Below, one piece after another: positions 7,779 to 15,320 of a DNA stretch of 29,947 nucleotides. The stretch's first letter is position 1; each line of letters starts with the position of its first letter. A program made the position numbers and the translations under genes. The DNA lies in the NCBI GenBank assembly GCA_021781865.1, contig JAJXVZ010000004.1:1-29947 (forward strand). The letters are read 5' to 3'. This stretch comes from a bacterium. GTDB lineage: Bacteria; Patescibacteriota; Minisyncoccia; Phycocordibacterales; Phycocordibacteraceae. The notes under the pieces were generated by a model. That model had not been told where the DNA came from. It worked only from the letters and a program-made list of their open reading frames with translations, and did not search any database.

Positions 7779-9242
7779 ATGAATGAGGACCAGGACCCCA
7801 CTGAATACGGTCCACGAACTAACGCATTCAAAACACTCAGGGAAAAAATATATTTCCATCGACTGCCTTCCTACGGAAATAGAATTTTCTATTCGCTTGG
7901 ATTCATGGCACTTACGTGTCTCCTTCTACTCACCATCACTGGCATCACGATGGGATTCATGGGACAAACATGGTGGCTTTTTTCTCCGTGGGGCATTTTC
8001 GTGCGTAGCATCCATCTTTGGACTGTGCAGGCATTTATTTTCATCCTCATATTGCACGTCCTTGTCGGGTTCTCGACGAGTGGTTTTCGTGCACCGCGAC
8101 GGATGGTATGGGTTTTCGGAGCGATTATCTTTGCTCTTGTGCTTATTCAGACTGAGTTTGGATACGGATTGCGTGGCGACTTCGCTTCGCAATATCGTGC
8201 GATATCTGGAGCTGACTTTTGGAACGGTACCTACCTGGGTTACTGGCTGAATCCGCTTAATTATACGCAGACTTTCATTATTCACGTCGCGATCATCCCG
8301 CTTACCATTTTCTTCCTCTTCCTCGCACACTATTTAATTGAACACACGTATGGCATCGCTAAGCCATATCGCAAGGATATTTCATACAAAATGGTGCCTG
8401 CAGACCATCGCGTACTTTTTATTCGCGGGGGCGCGCTTGTTACTCTTATCATCACGCTCGCATTCTTCTTTCACTCTCCGTATGTGCCAGCAATACGTAT
8501 TGCCGACGTTGCCAAGAAAGATCCAAACCTCGTTGCGACAACGTTACTTGCTGATTTCGATCATACTTCAGATACCGCCACGTACTTTGACTCAATTGAT
8601 CCATACACATTCGATACCCGCACTGTTTTTGTAACCACTCCTTACGAACAAGTCGCCTCGCTTGATCGTCACACTCCTGATGCCTGGACTATTTTTAAGC
8701 AATCCTCTACCACGGCACGGCAAGCATATATCGCGCAAGCAAAACAGTATGCTGCCAGAGACATGCTGGCTCAACATACCGCAAGCTCAACCAACCCGGT
8801 CATCGCCATGATAGGCACACTAATACCAATGGCAAAAAATGGTATCTATGAATCTCTGCTTGACCAAGAAAATCCGTCTATTAACTACACTTATTCACTT
8901 CGCTTCCTTAAAGAAACCGGCGTACTCCATGCTCAGGCAAGTGCGCTGAACATGGACACCGCGCAGTGGGGTATGGTTAAAGATGAAACTGGCAGCGTGT
9001 GGAAACTTCCACCTGGCTCGTGGTGGCTTGCACCACTCGGACTCGTAAATACTGCTTTCAATCTTCTAAATAACTCTTATGGGGATCGCGATGCAGCACT
9101 TATTCTTGGATTTATTCTGCTCGTGTTTATCCTCTTCCCATATATCCCCTATCTAAATCGTCTTCCAGAATTATTTCCAATCGCGCCGCTTATTCAGGGA
9201 GAACGCAAATCAAATAAATCCATAGAAGAAGCAGTGGATTAA
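7779..9242 (+). CDS. Cytochrome b (b6-like, cytochrome bc complex type), solitary
   Basis: An integral membrane b-type cytochrome. The N-terminal half is a cytochrome b N-domain: helix A (about 38-58), helix B with H79 and H93, helix C (108-126) and helix D with H169 and H184. The His spacings, 14 in helix B and 15 in helix D, match cytochrome b6 of b6f complexes (bc1-type has 14 in both). These four His would ligate two hemes across the membrane. A further helix (215-233) leads into a long, soluble, Thr/Ala/Asp-rich segment (about 240-400) that I do not recognise, then a last helix (about 420-455). At 487 aa it is longer than b6 (about 215). No Rieske protein, cytochrome c or oxidase gene is in the window. 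Electron partners are unknown; it could be a quinol- or membrane-reductase-type unit. Confidence 0.8.
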   Translation: MNEDQDPTEYGPRTNAFKTLREKIYFHRLPSYGNRIFYSLGFMALTCLLLLTITGITMGFMGQTWWLFSPWGIFVRSIHLWTVQAFIFILILHVLVGFSTSGFRAPRRMVWVFGAIIFALVLIQTEFGYGLRGDFASQYRAISGADFWNGTYLGYWLNPLNYTQTFIIHVAIIPLTIFFLFLAHYLIEHTYGIAKPYRKDISYKMVPADHRVLFIRGGALVTLIITLAFFFHSPYVPAIRIADVAKKDPNLVATTLLADFDHTSDTATYFDSIDPYTFDTRTVFVTTPYEQVASLDRHTPDAWTIFKQSSTTARQAYIAQAKQYAARDMLAQHTASSTNPVIAMIGTLIPMAKNGIYESLLDQENPSINYTYSLRFLKETGVLHAQASALNMDTAQWGMVKDETGSVWKLPPGSWWLAPLGLVNTAFNLLNNSYGDRDAALILGFILLVFILFPYIPYLNRLPELFPIAPLIQGERKSNKSIEEAVD

Positions 9243-9287
9243 ATCAATTGTTATTGCTCACGTTTTACTTAGCATATAAACACGTCA

Positions 9288-9318
9288 AATTATATGCGCA
9301 GCATCTGCGCATATAATT
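9288..9318. repeat. 13-bp perfect inverted repeat after cytochrome b
   Basis: AATTATATGCGCA (9288-9300) and TGCGCATATAATT (9306-9318) flank a 5-base loop, 46 bases after the cytochrome b stop. Without a T-tract on either strand it is not a classic terminator; it may still form the 3' end of the cytochrome b mRNA. A second small stem (CTTCCC 9406-9411 with GGGAAG 9421-9426) lies nearer the gene ending at 9447. I see no gene in 9243-9446. Confidence 0.6.
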
Positions 9319-9446
9319 CGTGAACCCACATACCACCGAGTAATTTTTGATAAGACACCCTCGCAGCGAAGCCAGATAGATAAGCTTCAAATAATTGTCT
9401 ATAACCTTCCCAATTTTCTCGGGAAGAGTATGAGACATTGTTGCAA

Positions 9447-10142
9447 TTAATTATCGCCCGATTTCTGACCTGAATTTGAATCGTTTGAGGTCGTTGAGGC
9501 TGTGTTTAAACCATCTGTCTGCGATATTGAAGACGCCGAACTTGATTCATTCTCTCCAGACACTGTGGACGACGCCGTTGAGGAATTAGAATCACCTCCT
9601 TCACACTCTACCTCCATCTCTTTATCCATTTCACTACGCGTGCGAGGACCAACCACTCCATAGCCCGTTGATTGGGGTGTCCCTGTTGCTACAATACCTT
9701 GCAACATTTGCCAACGCTGAACAGCTTCTTGTGTGTCGGTACCAAAATATCCCGTCACAAGACCTTGTGGATACACATTTCCGTCTTTACTTAAAAAAGA
9801 CTGGAGCTTGGATACATCTTCTCCTGAAGAACCAATTTTAAGATTCCCGAGAATAGTTGAGCAACCACTTATAGACGGTATCGATCCTCCTTCGGAAAGA
9901 GGAGGTGGTACCACCGTTGTGGTGAGAGTTGTTGTCCCCTCAAGGACAGACTGTACATTTGCTATGGTTACTGGATCTGCACCAAACGCTTGTAAAAGAT
10001 TTATTATTGCATTCACTTCAGTGGAAGTAAGTGTGGCCGCTTGCACAGATGATGCTGTACTAAGACTAAGAAGTAAAATGGCACAAGTTACTCCAACCAC
10101 TCTCTGGATAAGACGTGAATTTTTAAATACGATCGTCTTCAT
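9447..10142 (-). CDS. Secreted peptidoglycan-binding domain protein
   Basis: An exported cell-envelope protein of 231 aa. Residues 1-35 form a signal peptide (KNSR before a hydrophobic core, predicted cleavage after VQA). A short helical pair follows (about 38-68), then a Pro/Thr linker, then a PG_binding_1 domain at about 101-172: LKIGSSGEDVSKLQSFL, YPQGLVTGYFGTDTQEAVQRWQ, GVVGPRTRSEM. The last 50 residues are a Ser/Thr/Asn-rich low-complexity tail, a likely flexible surface region or a site for attachment. Two Cys (C94, C180) flank the domain and could form a disulfide. Proteins with this domain order are frequent in Parcubacteria. No catalytic domain is attached, so it probably anchors to or senses the cell wall. 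Confidence 0.88.
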   Translation of the reverse strand: MKTIVFKNSRLIQRVVGVTCAILLLSLSTASSVQAATLTSTEVNAIINLLQAFGADPVTIANVQSVLEGTTTLTTTVVPPPLSEGGSIPSISGCSTILGNLKIGSSGEDVSKLQSFLSKDGNVYPQGLVTGYFGTDTQEAVQRWQMLQGIVATGTPQSTGYGVVGPRTRSEMDKEMEVECEGGDSNSSTASSTVSGENESSSASSISQTDGLNTASTTSNDSNSGQKSGDN

Positions 10143-10274
10143 GAAATGTTTTGCTATTTAATAATAAATACCCTCTAGTGGTAATGCCATTAAGCATACC
10201 ATATACATAGACTATACGATCAACCTTATATCAGTCTTACAATTAAAGACCTTGTGTGGAAAGACTAACTCACC

Positions 10275-10763
10275 CTACTGCGCAAACATGTGGTATTTTT
10301 TGAAATAACGATACTCGTGCCAAGTAAGCCAGATAACCACAACATCAAGTACTGTAAGAAATACAAGGAAAATAGAGTGTGTGAATAGGTAACGATAAAC
10401 TTGATACACAATAAACAACAAAAATACTATGATGGCTGATGGGTATGCCCAAAGCTTATCGCGCAAGAGACCTACGACCAGGATTAGTTTAATAACACCG
10501 TGACTAAAAAGATAAAGTGCAGCAAACCAGCCAGAGTGCGCAAGAAATGCGGGCAGTGTGTGTTGAAGATGCGTAGCAAGAAAGTCATGTGGATCCTCAA
10601 TGAGTTCATTTTTTATAAGAACCATCGTGAGATTAGTTAATGTCCCGGTAAACAAAAGTGCGATACCGCCAAGAATCTCTAACACCCCGTCAAATGCCTT
10701 AAGTAAGACGCCCCAGACGAATATTTTATGGATGAATTTTTCTTTTTGTGTTTCTTGGGGCAT
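10275..10763 (-). CDS. DUF2127 family integral membrane protein
   Basis: A small multi-pass membrane protein matching DUF2127 by its helix pattern and motifs: an N-terminal helix with FDGVLEILGGIALLF, a short extracytoplasmic loop, SHGVIKLILVVGLLRDKLWAYPSAI, a third helix with VYQVYRYL, and a C-terminal helix ending DVVVIWLTWHEYRY. The function of the family is unknown. The frame is open back to 10814, but I choose the ATG at 10763 (162 aa): a -10 TATAAT (plus 10779-10784) and a second box TATATC (10768-10773) lie between the two ATGs, so the longer start would be upstream of its own promoter. It ends 132 bases before the secreted protein gene and starts 128 bases after the P-type ATPase stop; no functional link is evident. 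Confidence 0.8.
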   Translation of the reverse strand: MPQETQKEKFIHKIFVWGVLLKAFDGVLEILGGIALLFTGTLTNLTMVLIKNELIEDPHDFLATHLQHTLPAFLAHSGWFAALYLFSHGVIKLILVVGLLRDKLWAYPSAIIVFLLFIVYQVYRYLFTHSIFLVFLTVLDVVVIWLTWHEYRYFKKYHMFAQ

Positions 10764-10767
10764 AAAA

Positions 10768-10784
10768 GATATAGTTTCATTATA
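10768..10784 (-). promoter_or_regulatory. -10 boxes for the DUF2127 gene
   Basis: On the minus strand TATAAT (plus 10779-10784) is followed by TATATC (plus 10768-10773), then TTTT and the ATG at 10763. Either gives a leader of fewer than about 10 bases. Confidence 0.5.
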
Positions 10785-10890
10785 GCGACTTATTCTGTAA
10801 ACCACACGTTCCAACCTTCGACAAGAGAACCTCGCAACAGGCCGACGAAAATTTGATTACCAATACTTACCAGGCTGGTGTGGTTACTCG

Positions 10891-13389
10891 CTACGCACCT
10901 CCCTGTCTTTGGTAGTAAAGAACTTTCACGAAGTCGGTGGCGAGGAAATAGACTAGTGTGAAAACTGCCATAAGAGCGATCGACATGGCGGAGAGCGGAA
11001 CAAAGGAGAACCATGTTTGGAATACAGGCACGTAAATGATGGTTATCGAAAACACAAGTGCTGTAAGAAAAGAGATGTTCAAAAGGTTAGAGGGCATTTT
11101 TGTTTTCCAAAAATGGTCTCTATTTCTTATGGCATAGAAAATAACAAGGGCTTGAAGGGTAAAGAATGCATATAGACTCGTCTGCACGATTTTTTCCGTT
11201 TGTAGGTGGATTGTCATAAAATAAAATAATTCAAACAACGCCGTTGGTATACCTAGGACGAGTGCTAAGAAAATGAGATCCTTTGTATCTTGCTTCCCCG
11301 GCTTTATGATCTCCACGTCATCAACCGTATCCGAAGAGACGGTAATGAGTGGAATATCGCCAATGAGATTGTTGAGTAGTATTTGAACGGGGAGAAGTGG
11401 TAAATAAACAGACGAGAGATAAAGTACCGACAGGGAGATAAGCATGCCGAAATTATTAAGCATCGTGTATTTTATATATTTACTTATGTTCACAAAAATT
11501 GATCTGCCATATTTAATGCCGTTCACGATGACCTCAAGACTCTTATTCAGGAGCACAATATCGGCACTTTCTTTTGCGACATCAGTCGCGGTATTAACAA
11601 CAATAGCGACATCCGCTAATTTCAATGCTGGGGCGTCATTGATTCCATCGCCTTGATAAGCAACCACGTATTCTTTTTTCAAAATACTAATGATGTTGAA
11701 CTTTTGTATCGGCGATACCCGGGCGAAAACATTTAGATTAAGAACCGTCGTTCTGAGTTCTTCGGAGGATAACCGGTCGAGTTCCTCTCCCGTATAGACA
11801 TGATCGTCTTCCCGAATAAGCCCGATCTGTTTGCCGATATATTCAGCGACTTCCCTACTATCACCTGTAAGCATCTTTATCTTGATACCCAGCCTCTCAG
11901 CATGTCGTATGACGGACTTGGAACCCGGTCGAAGCGGATCTTCAAAACTGACGTAGCCCAAGAAGTGCAACTCTCGTTCATCCTTTAGAACATCGATATC
12001 GTCAGCACGATGAATCTCTTTGTACGCTAAGGCAAGGTGATGGAGACCATTTCTACCTTCCTCTATAAGGGTATGAGAATACTCAGACTTCCCGCCAGAA
12101 ATCGAAAGGTTCATTAATACCTCAGGTGCCCCCGCAACAACTAACCATTGTTTGTGATCAAGGCTGTCTTCAAGAATAACCCTGCTTCTGCGGGCAGCAG
12201 GGTCGAATGGGATTTCTTTGATGATAAAAAGTTCCTTTGCTTTTTTACGAATATGCTCTGGCGTGTAACTCAAGAAAGCGTCATCGTATGAATTTTGACA
12301 TCTATGTTTCTTGCCCTTGAGGGGAATTATGGTTGCGTACATCAACTTCTGGAAGAGATCATCATTGCTCGAGGTAATTGATCGAATGGTCATCTTATTT
12401 TCGGTAAGTGTCCCCGTCTTGTCGGTACACAAAAGATTAACGTTGCCGAGGTCTTCCAAGGAAGAAAGTCGCCTTACCACCACGTGCTTTTTTGCGAGTT
12501 TCATTGCACCATTTGCGAGTGTAACTGTGGTTATGACTGGCAATACCTCAGGCACGGTTGAGACTGCGAGCGCAATGGTGAATAAGAGTAGACTGGTAAT
12601 GTTCGCGTTTGGATTGAGAAGAAACTTGACGGCGAAAACAAGAATTACACCAACTAGCACGACCCTTATAAGTAACGTACTGAGCGAGCGCAGGGATTTT
12701 TCATACTGAGTTTGCCTCTTGGTTTCTGTTGATAGTTTTGCGATTTTCCCCAGTTCTGTGTTACTTCCGGTTGCATACACTACGCCCGTACCACTTCCCC
12801 TCTCAATAATGCTCCCCGTAAAAAGAAGTGTTTCCGTCGTTGCGTCTGACGCACTTGATACGCGCTTTATAACCGGAGTTGATTCTCCGGTCAGCTGCGA
12901 TTCATTGACCTGTAGATAATCAACCTCGAGTAACCGCACATCTGCCGGAACGATATCTCCCTCGCGTACCGTGAGTATGTCGCCAGGAACTATTTTAGAC
13001 TCATCGAGAAGCACCTCATCATTGTCGCGCCTTAACCTGACTTGCCTGGTAACAAGCCGCGAGAGTTTCTCAATTATTTTTTCTGACCTGTATTCTTGAT
13101 AGAAACCGAGTGACGTGTTGATCAGCAAAATCACCAGAATGACAGTGCCGTCGGTATAGTCATTAATAACGTAAGAGATCAAACTTGCCGCGGCAAGCAG
13201 ATAGACTAGGGAGCTTTTGAGTTGACGCGTAAATATGGTAAGTGCATTGGCAGTCTTCTTGCCTACCCTATTCGATCCATGTTCGGAGAAACGTCTTTCC
13301 GCCTCTTTTTGGTCAAGCCCGTGAAGTGATGTCTGAAGATGACCGATAAGTTCGGACTGGTTCAATTTTAATGCTAAATCTTTATTCAT
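10891..13389 (-). CDS. Cation-transporting P-type ATPase, MgtA-like
   Basis: A P-type ion pump of 832 aa with the full domain order: N-terminal cation_ATPase_N segment, M1-M2, actuator domain with LTGES, M3-M4 with TVPEVLPVITT, phosphorylation site CTDKTGTLT (phospho-Asp 323), nucleotide-binding domain, MLTGDSREVA, GDGINDAPALKLADVAI hinge, and six C-terminal helices. The M4 motif PEVLP and the M5-M6 segment LLPVQILLNNLIGDIPLITVSSDTVDD resemble bacterial MgtA Mg2+ importers (P3B) more than Ca2+ pumps, so Mg2+ uptake is my best guess. A TTG at 13398 in the same frame is possible, but the ATG at 13389 is preferred. A TATAAT box (13413-13418) lies upstream. Confidence 0.88.
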   Translation of the reverse strand: MNKDLALKLNQSELIGHLQTSLHGLDQKEAERRFSEHGSNRVGKKTANALTIFTRQLKSSLVYLLAAASLISYVINDYTDGTVILVILLINTSLGFYQEYRSEKIIEKLSRLVTRQVRLRRDNDEVLLDESKIVPGDILTVREGDIVPADVRLLEVDYLQVNESQLTGESTPVIKRVSSASDATTETLLFTGSIIERGSGTGVVYATGSNTELGKIAKLSTETKRQTQYEKSLRSLSTLLIRVVLVGVILVFAVKFLLNPNANITSLLLFTIALAVSTVPEVLPVITTVTLANGAMKLAKKHVVVRRLSSLEDLGNVNLLCTDKTGTLTENKMTIRSITSSNDDLFQKLMYATIIPLKGKKHRCQNSYDDAFLSYTPEHIRKKAKELFIIKEIPFDPAARRSRVILEDSLDHKQWLVVAGAPEVLMNLSISGGKSEYSHTLIEEGRNGLHHLALAYKEIHRADDIDVLKDERELHFLGYVSFEDPLRPGSKSVIRHAERLGIKIKMLTGDSREVAEYIGKQIGLIREDDHVYTGEELDRLSSEELRTTVLNLNVFARVSPIQKFNIISILKKEYVVAYQGDGINDAPALKLADVAIVVNTATDVAKESADIVLLNKSLEVIVNGIKYGRSIFVNISKYIKYTMLNNFGMLISLSVLYLSSVYLPLLPVQILLNNLIGDIPLITVSSDTVDDVEIIKPGKQDTKDLIFLALVLGIPTALFELFYFMTIHLQTEKIVQTSLYAFFTLQALVIFYAIRNRDHFWKTKMPSNLLNISFLTALVFSITIIYVPVFQTWFSFVPLSAMSIALMAVFTLVYFLATDFVKVLYYQRQGGA

Positions 13390-13412
13390 GTCCACCAATG
13401 AATGATGGTTTC

Positions 13413-13418
13413 ATTATA
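13413..13418 (-). promoter_or_regulatory. Consensus -10 box for the P-type ATPase gene
   Basis: The minus-strand hexamer is TATAAT, about 24 bases before the ATG at 13389, giving a leader of roughly 17 bases with a GGTGG just before the start. The -35 region is weak. Confidence 0.55.
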
Positions 13419-13485
13419 CCCGTTAAAATCGATCTTCGAAGTACAGCCCTTCCATTTTATACGAATATGTATTTGTGAGTGGGAA

Positions 13486-14043
13486 TTACTTCAACGCGAG
13501 TCCGCTATTTTTTTCAACAATCGCTGCGAGCTCAGCTTGCGTCTTTGGGATTTGATTGAAATTAACATGCCCAACCACACGAATAGTAACCCCCTTACAA
13601 AGACCAAGCACTACTGCAGCATTCACAACCCGCCCACCGGAGGAAACGTAATTAGTCTTCGTATCAAGTAATACGTCAATGCGATTGGTATAGCGTACGT
13701 TCATCGTATCTTCGATAACACGATAACCAATATGTGGCGCAACGACATTGTAACCACAGGTATCATTTGACGTTATGTTTGATCCGTCGAGTTCAATAAT
13801 GGTACCAAACGGCAGTTTAGCACCAAGGTCCTGCGAACGTGCTGCGATTACTTCAGGATTCGAATATGCTCCAGAAGCGGTCACCAGGGGGTGATCGCTC
13901 GTCTGATCTGGCACAGCGTTATAAGCCGTGAGCGTCACAGTATAGTGCGGCCTCACTGATGCCACTGGTTTAATAACAGGTTGTGTGGCAGTAGCGGTAC
14001 CGAATAAAAGCAAAAAGCCCGTAAGGGCTCCTAATATAGGCAT
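13486..14043 (-). CDS. Secreted 3D-domain protein (RlpA-like double-psi beta-barrel)
   Basis: A 185-aa exported protein with a short hydrophobic N-terminus (residues 1-20, signal peptide lacking an obvious positive start) and a 3D domain. VTLTAYNAVPDQTSDHPLVTASG (36-58), LPFGTIIEL (77-85) and GYRVIEDTMNVRYTNRIDVLL (106-126) with its acidic residues are the family blocks, seen in cell-wall lytic proteins related to MltA and YocH/YabE. Such domains cleave or remodel peptidoglycan. Two Cys (C96 and C149) may form a disulfide after export. It ends 87 bases before the start region of the P-type ATPase gene and is transcribed in the same direction. Together with the peptidoglycan-binding protein at 9447 it points to a peptidoglycan cell wall. 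Confidence 0.8.
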   Translation of the reverse strand: MPILGALTGFLLLFGTATATQPVIKPVASVRPHYTVTLTAYNAVPDQTSDHPLVTASGAYSNPEVIAARSQDLGAKLPFGTIIELDGSNITSNDTCGYNVVAPHIGYRVIEDTMNVRYTNRIDVLLDTKTNYVSSGGRVVNAAVVLGLCKGVTIRVVGHVNFNQIPKTQAELAAIVEKNSGLALK

Positions 14044-14086
14044 GGTTTTAAATCATCGAAACAGTCAACAACTGCCTCGTTATTTG

Positions 14087-14120
14087 CATGTTAGCATATT
14101 GACATCGTGGTGTCAACATG
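14087..14120. promoter_or_regulatory. Nested inverted repeat overlapping the promoter of the 3D-domain gene
   Basis: An inner repeat TTGACA (14099-14104)/TGTCAA (14111-14116) lies within an outer CATGTT (14087-14092)/AACATG (14115-14120). On the minus strand the same bases form TTGACA, a 17-base spacer and TAACAT, a fair promoter for the 3D gene, with a leader of about 38 bases. A dimeric repressor binding the palindrome would cover the -35. Confidence 0.45.
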
Positions 14121-14433
14121 CCGTAACCTGAATTCAGTCTTCAGTCGCACTACTTCAGTTTTCTAAACGGACTTAGGAAACCGTGCTACTTTCTTAGTCT
14201 CGTATTCAAAACACACTTTACACGGACAAGTTCTTCGTCTGACGCTTTCCTAAAGGTGATACTTTTCGGGAACATAGTCTCATGAGAGGAACCGATTTCA
14301 GAGAGGTACCGGGGGCGGAGATCACCCGAGTGGAGCATGCTTTGAACAGCAGGCCGAGGAAGCGTCTCGGCTATGCGACGCCTTTAGAAATTTCGGGTGT
14401 TGCACTTCAGTGTTGAATTCAGGGGAGCGCCAC

Positions 14434-14463
14434 TTGACAGATTTGTATAGTGTGTGCTATGCT
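14434..14463 (+). promoter_or_regulatory. Consensus sigma-70 promoter of the orphan gene
   Basis: TTGACA (14434-14439), an 18-base spacer and TATGCT (14458-14463). The start point would be near 14470, giving a leader of about 158 bases. This is the best -35 box in the window. Confidence 0.6.
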
Positions 14464-14505
14464 TTTTCAGGAAAGTGTGGCTCTTTTATACCATCTACTT
14501 ACACG

Positions 14506-14558
14506 GTTTGCCGTAGCAGAGAGCGGCTCATTTTGGGCCTCTCCCTGCTACGGCAAAC
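14506..14558 (+). promoter_or_regulatory. Long leader hairpin, 14-bp perfect stem
   Basis: GTTTGCCGTAGCAG (14506-14519) pairs perfectly with CTGCTACGGCAAAC (14545-14558). Inside, GAG/CTC (14521-14523 with 14541-14543) and GGC/GCC (14525-14527 with 14537-14539) extend it beyond one bulged base. No T-tract follows, so it is not a terminator; it may be an attenuator, a protein-binding site or a stabilising structure. A second stem, CTCGC/GCGAG, and GGGCAACCAGCCC follow before the SD. Confidence 0.75.
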
Positions 14559-14627
14559 ACGCCAGAAGCCCCTCAACTCGCGGGAAGCGAGAGGAACCGA
14601 TGGGCAACCAGCCCAAAGGAGAGAGAA

Positions 14628-15205
14628 ATGAAATACGGCGAGATCAATCTGGGTCAGGTGGAAGCTATCATCAACAAGCTCGGCGGTGAGCAGGACGCTC
14701 TGCGCTTCCTGCGCGGCGAACTGGTCGTCTCGACGGCCAAACCCATCGAGATGCCCGTCTGGAAGACGGTGAAGCTAGGCACCTGCAAGACACCCAGAGC
14801 GTACCGCAAGGCGCTCAAGAAGGCGGGCAGGTGTATCGGCGACACCCTCTCGGCAGGATTACCTGCTCGAAGGAAGAAATCGATCTCGACCTCGTCGTAC
14901 TCTCGGTTGCTGACCTCGGCTTCAAGAGCGGTGCCCGCTATGCGGACATCTGCGCGAAAGCGGTTGAGCTGGGCCTCGAGCTTTGCCCCGCCGAAGTCGG
15001 CCCCGCGCTGCGCTTGCAGTACGGCGACCAGCCGAGCGGCGAATGGCTCCGTATCGCAATGGAAGCCATCACTAACCGCGGCGGCGGCCGCTTCGTCTTC
15101 AGCGTCTTTCGCGTTGCTCATGACTTGTGTCTCAACCACGTCTACGGCCATTCTGACTACGTCTGGCATGCTGGCGACCGCTTCGTCTTCGGTCGTCGCA
15201 AGTAG
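14628..15205 (+). pseudogene. Frameshifted orphan gene of a Patescibacteria-type family
   Basis: Two frames carry one protein. The first part (14628 to about 14845) reads MKYGEINLGQVEAIINKLGG...LRFLRGELVV...VWKTVKLGT; the second (about 14867-15205) reads SKEEIDLDLVVLSVADLGFKSGARYADICAKAVELGLELCPAEVGPALRLQYGDQPSGEWLRIAMEAIT and ends in FVFGRRK. I recall a single-frame protein of about 190-200 aa in Parcubacteria that contains both halves; I cannot check this here. The shift lies between 14844 and 14872, and the spacing suggests a small deletion, so the gene is probably broken. It has an ideal SD (AAAGGAGAG), a structured leader and a strong terminator. Its GC content and codon use are clearly higher than its neighbours. 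The function is unknown. Confidence 0.6.
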
Positions 15206-15257
15206 CACTCTGGGCTCTGTCCTTTTGGTTTTTTAGATCTTTTGGACTTTGTCCTTC

Positions 15258-15297
15258 GCCCCCGCATTCCGATGCGGGGGCTCGTTTTTTATTTTTT
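15258..15297 (+). terminator. Strong intrinsic terminator
   Basis: GCCCCCGCAT (15258-15267) pairs with ATGCGGGGGC (15272-15281) around a TCCG tetraloop, and T-rich runs follow to 15297. It ends transcription of the orphan gene and isolates it from the recombinase remnant 24 bases on. Confidence 0.95.
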
Positions 15298-15320
15298 GAT
15301 ACACTGAAAGGCGGCAGTAG

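Larger units (their letters stand above)
14044..14627. other. Gene-free stretch at the left side of the accessory island
   Basis: I see no protein-coding gene in these 584 bases. The left part holds the 3D-gene promoter. 14200-14400 is unremarkable except for short stems (CCGAG/CTCGG and GCGTC/GACGC near 14360-14390). The right part holds the consensus promoter and structured leader of the orphan gene at 14628. GAGAGGAACCGAT occurs at 14284-14296 and again at 14589-14601, shortly before the start codon. A 12-base copy of TCAGTCGCACTA (14141-14152) recurs at 17260-17271. A small structured RNA cannot be excluded, but I recognise none. Confidence 0.5.

Noticed and set aside
14654..15208. 184-aa minus-strand frame across the orphan pseudogene.
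   Set aside because: High GC content opens the complementary frame; no start signals, and the plus-strand halves match a family I recall.
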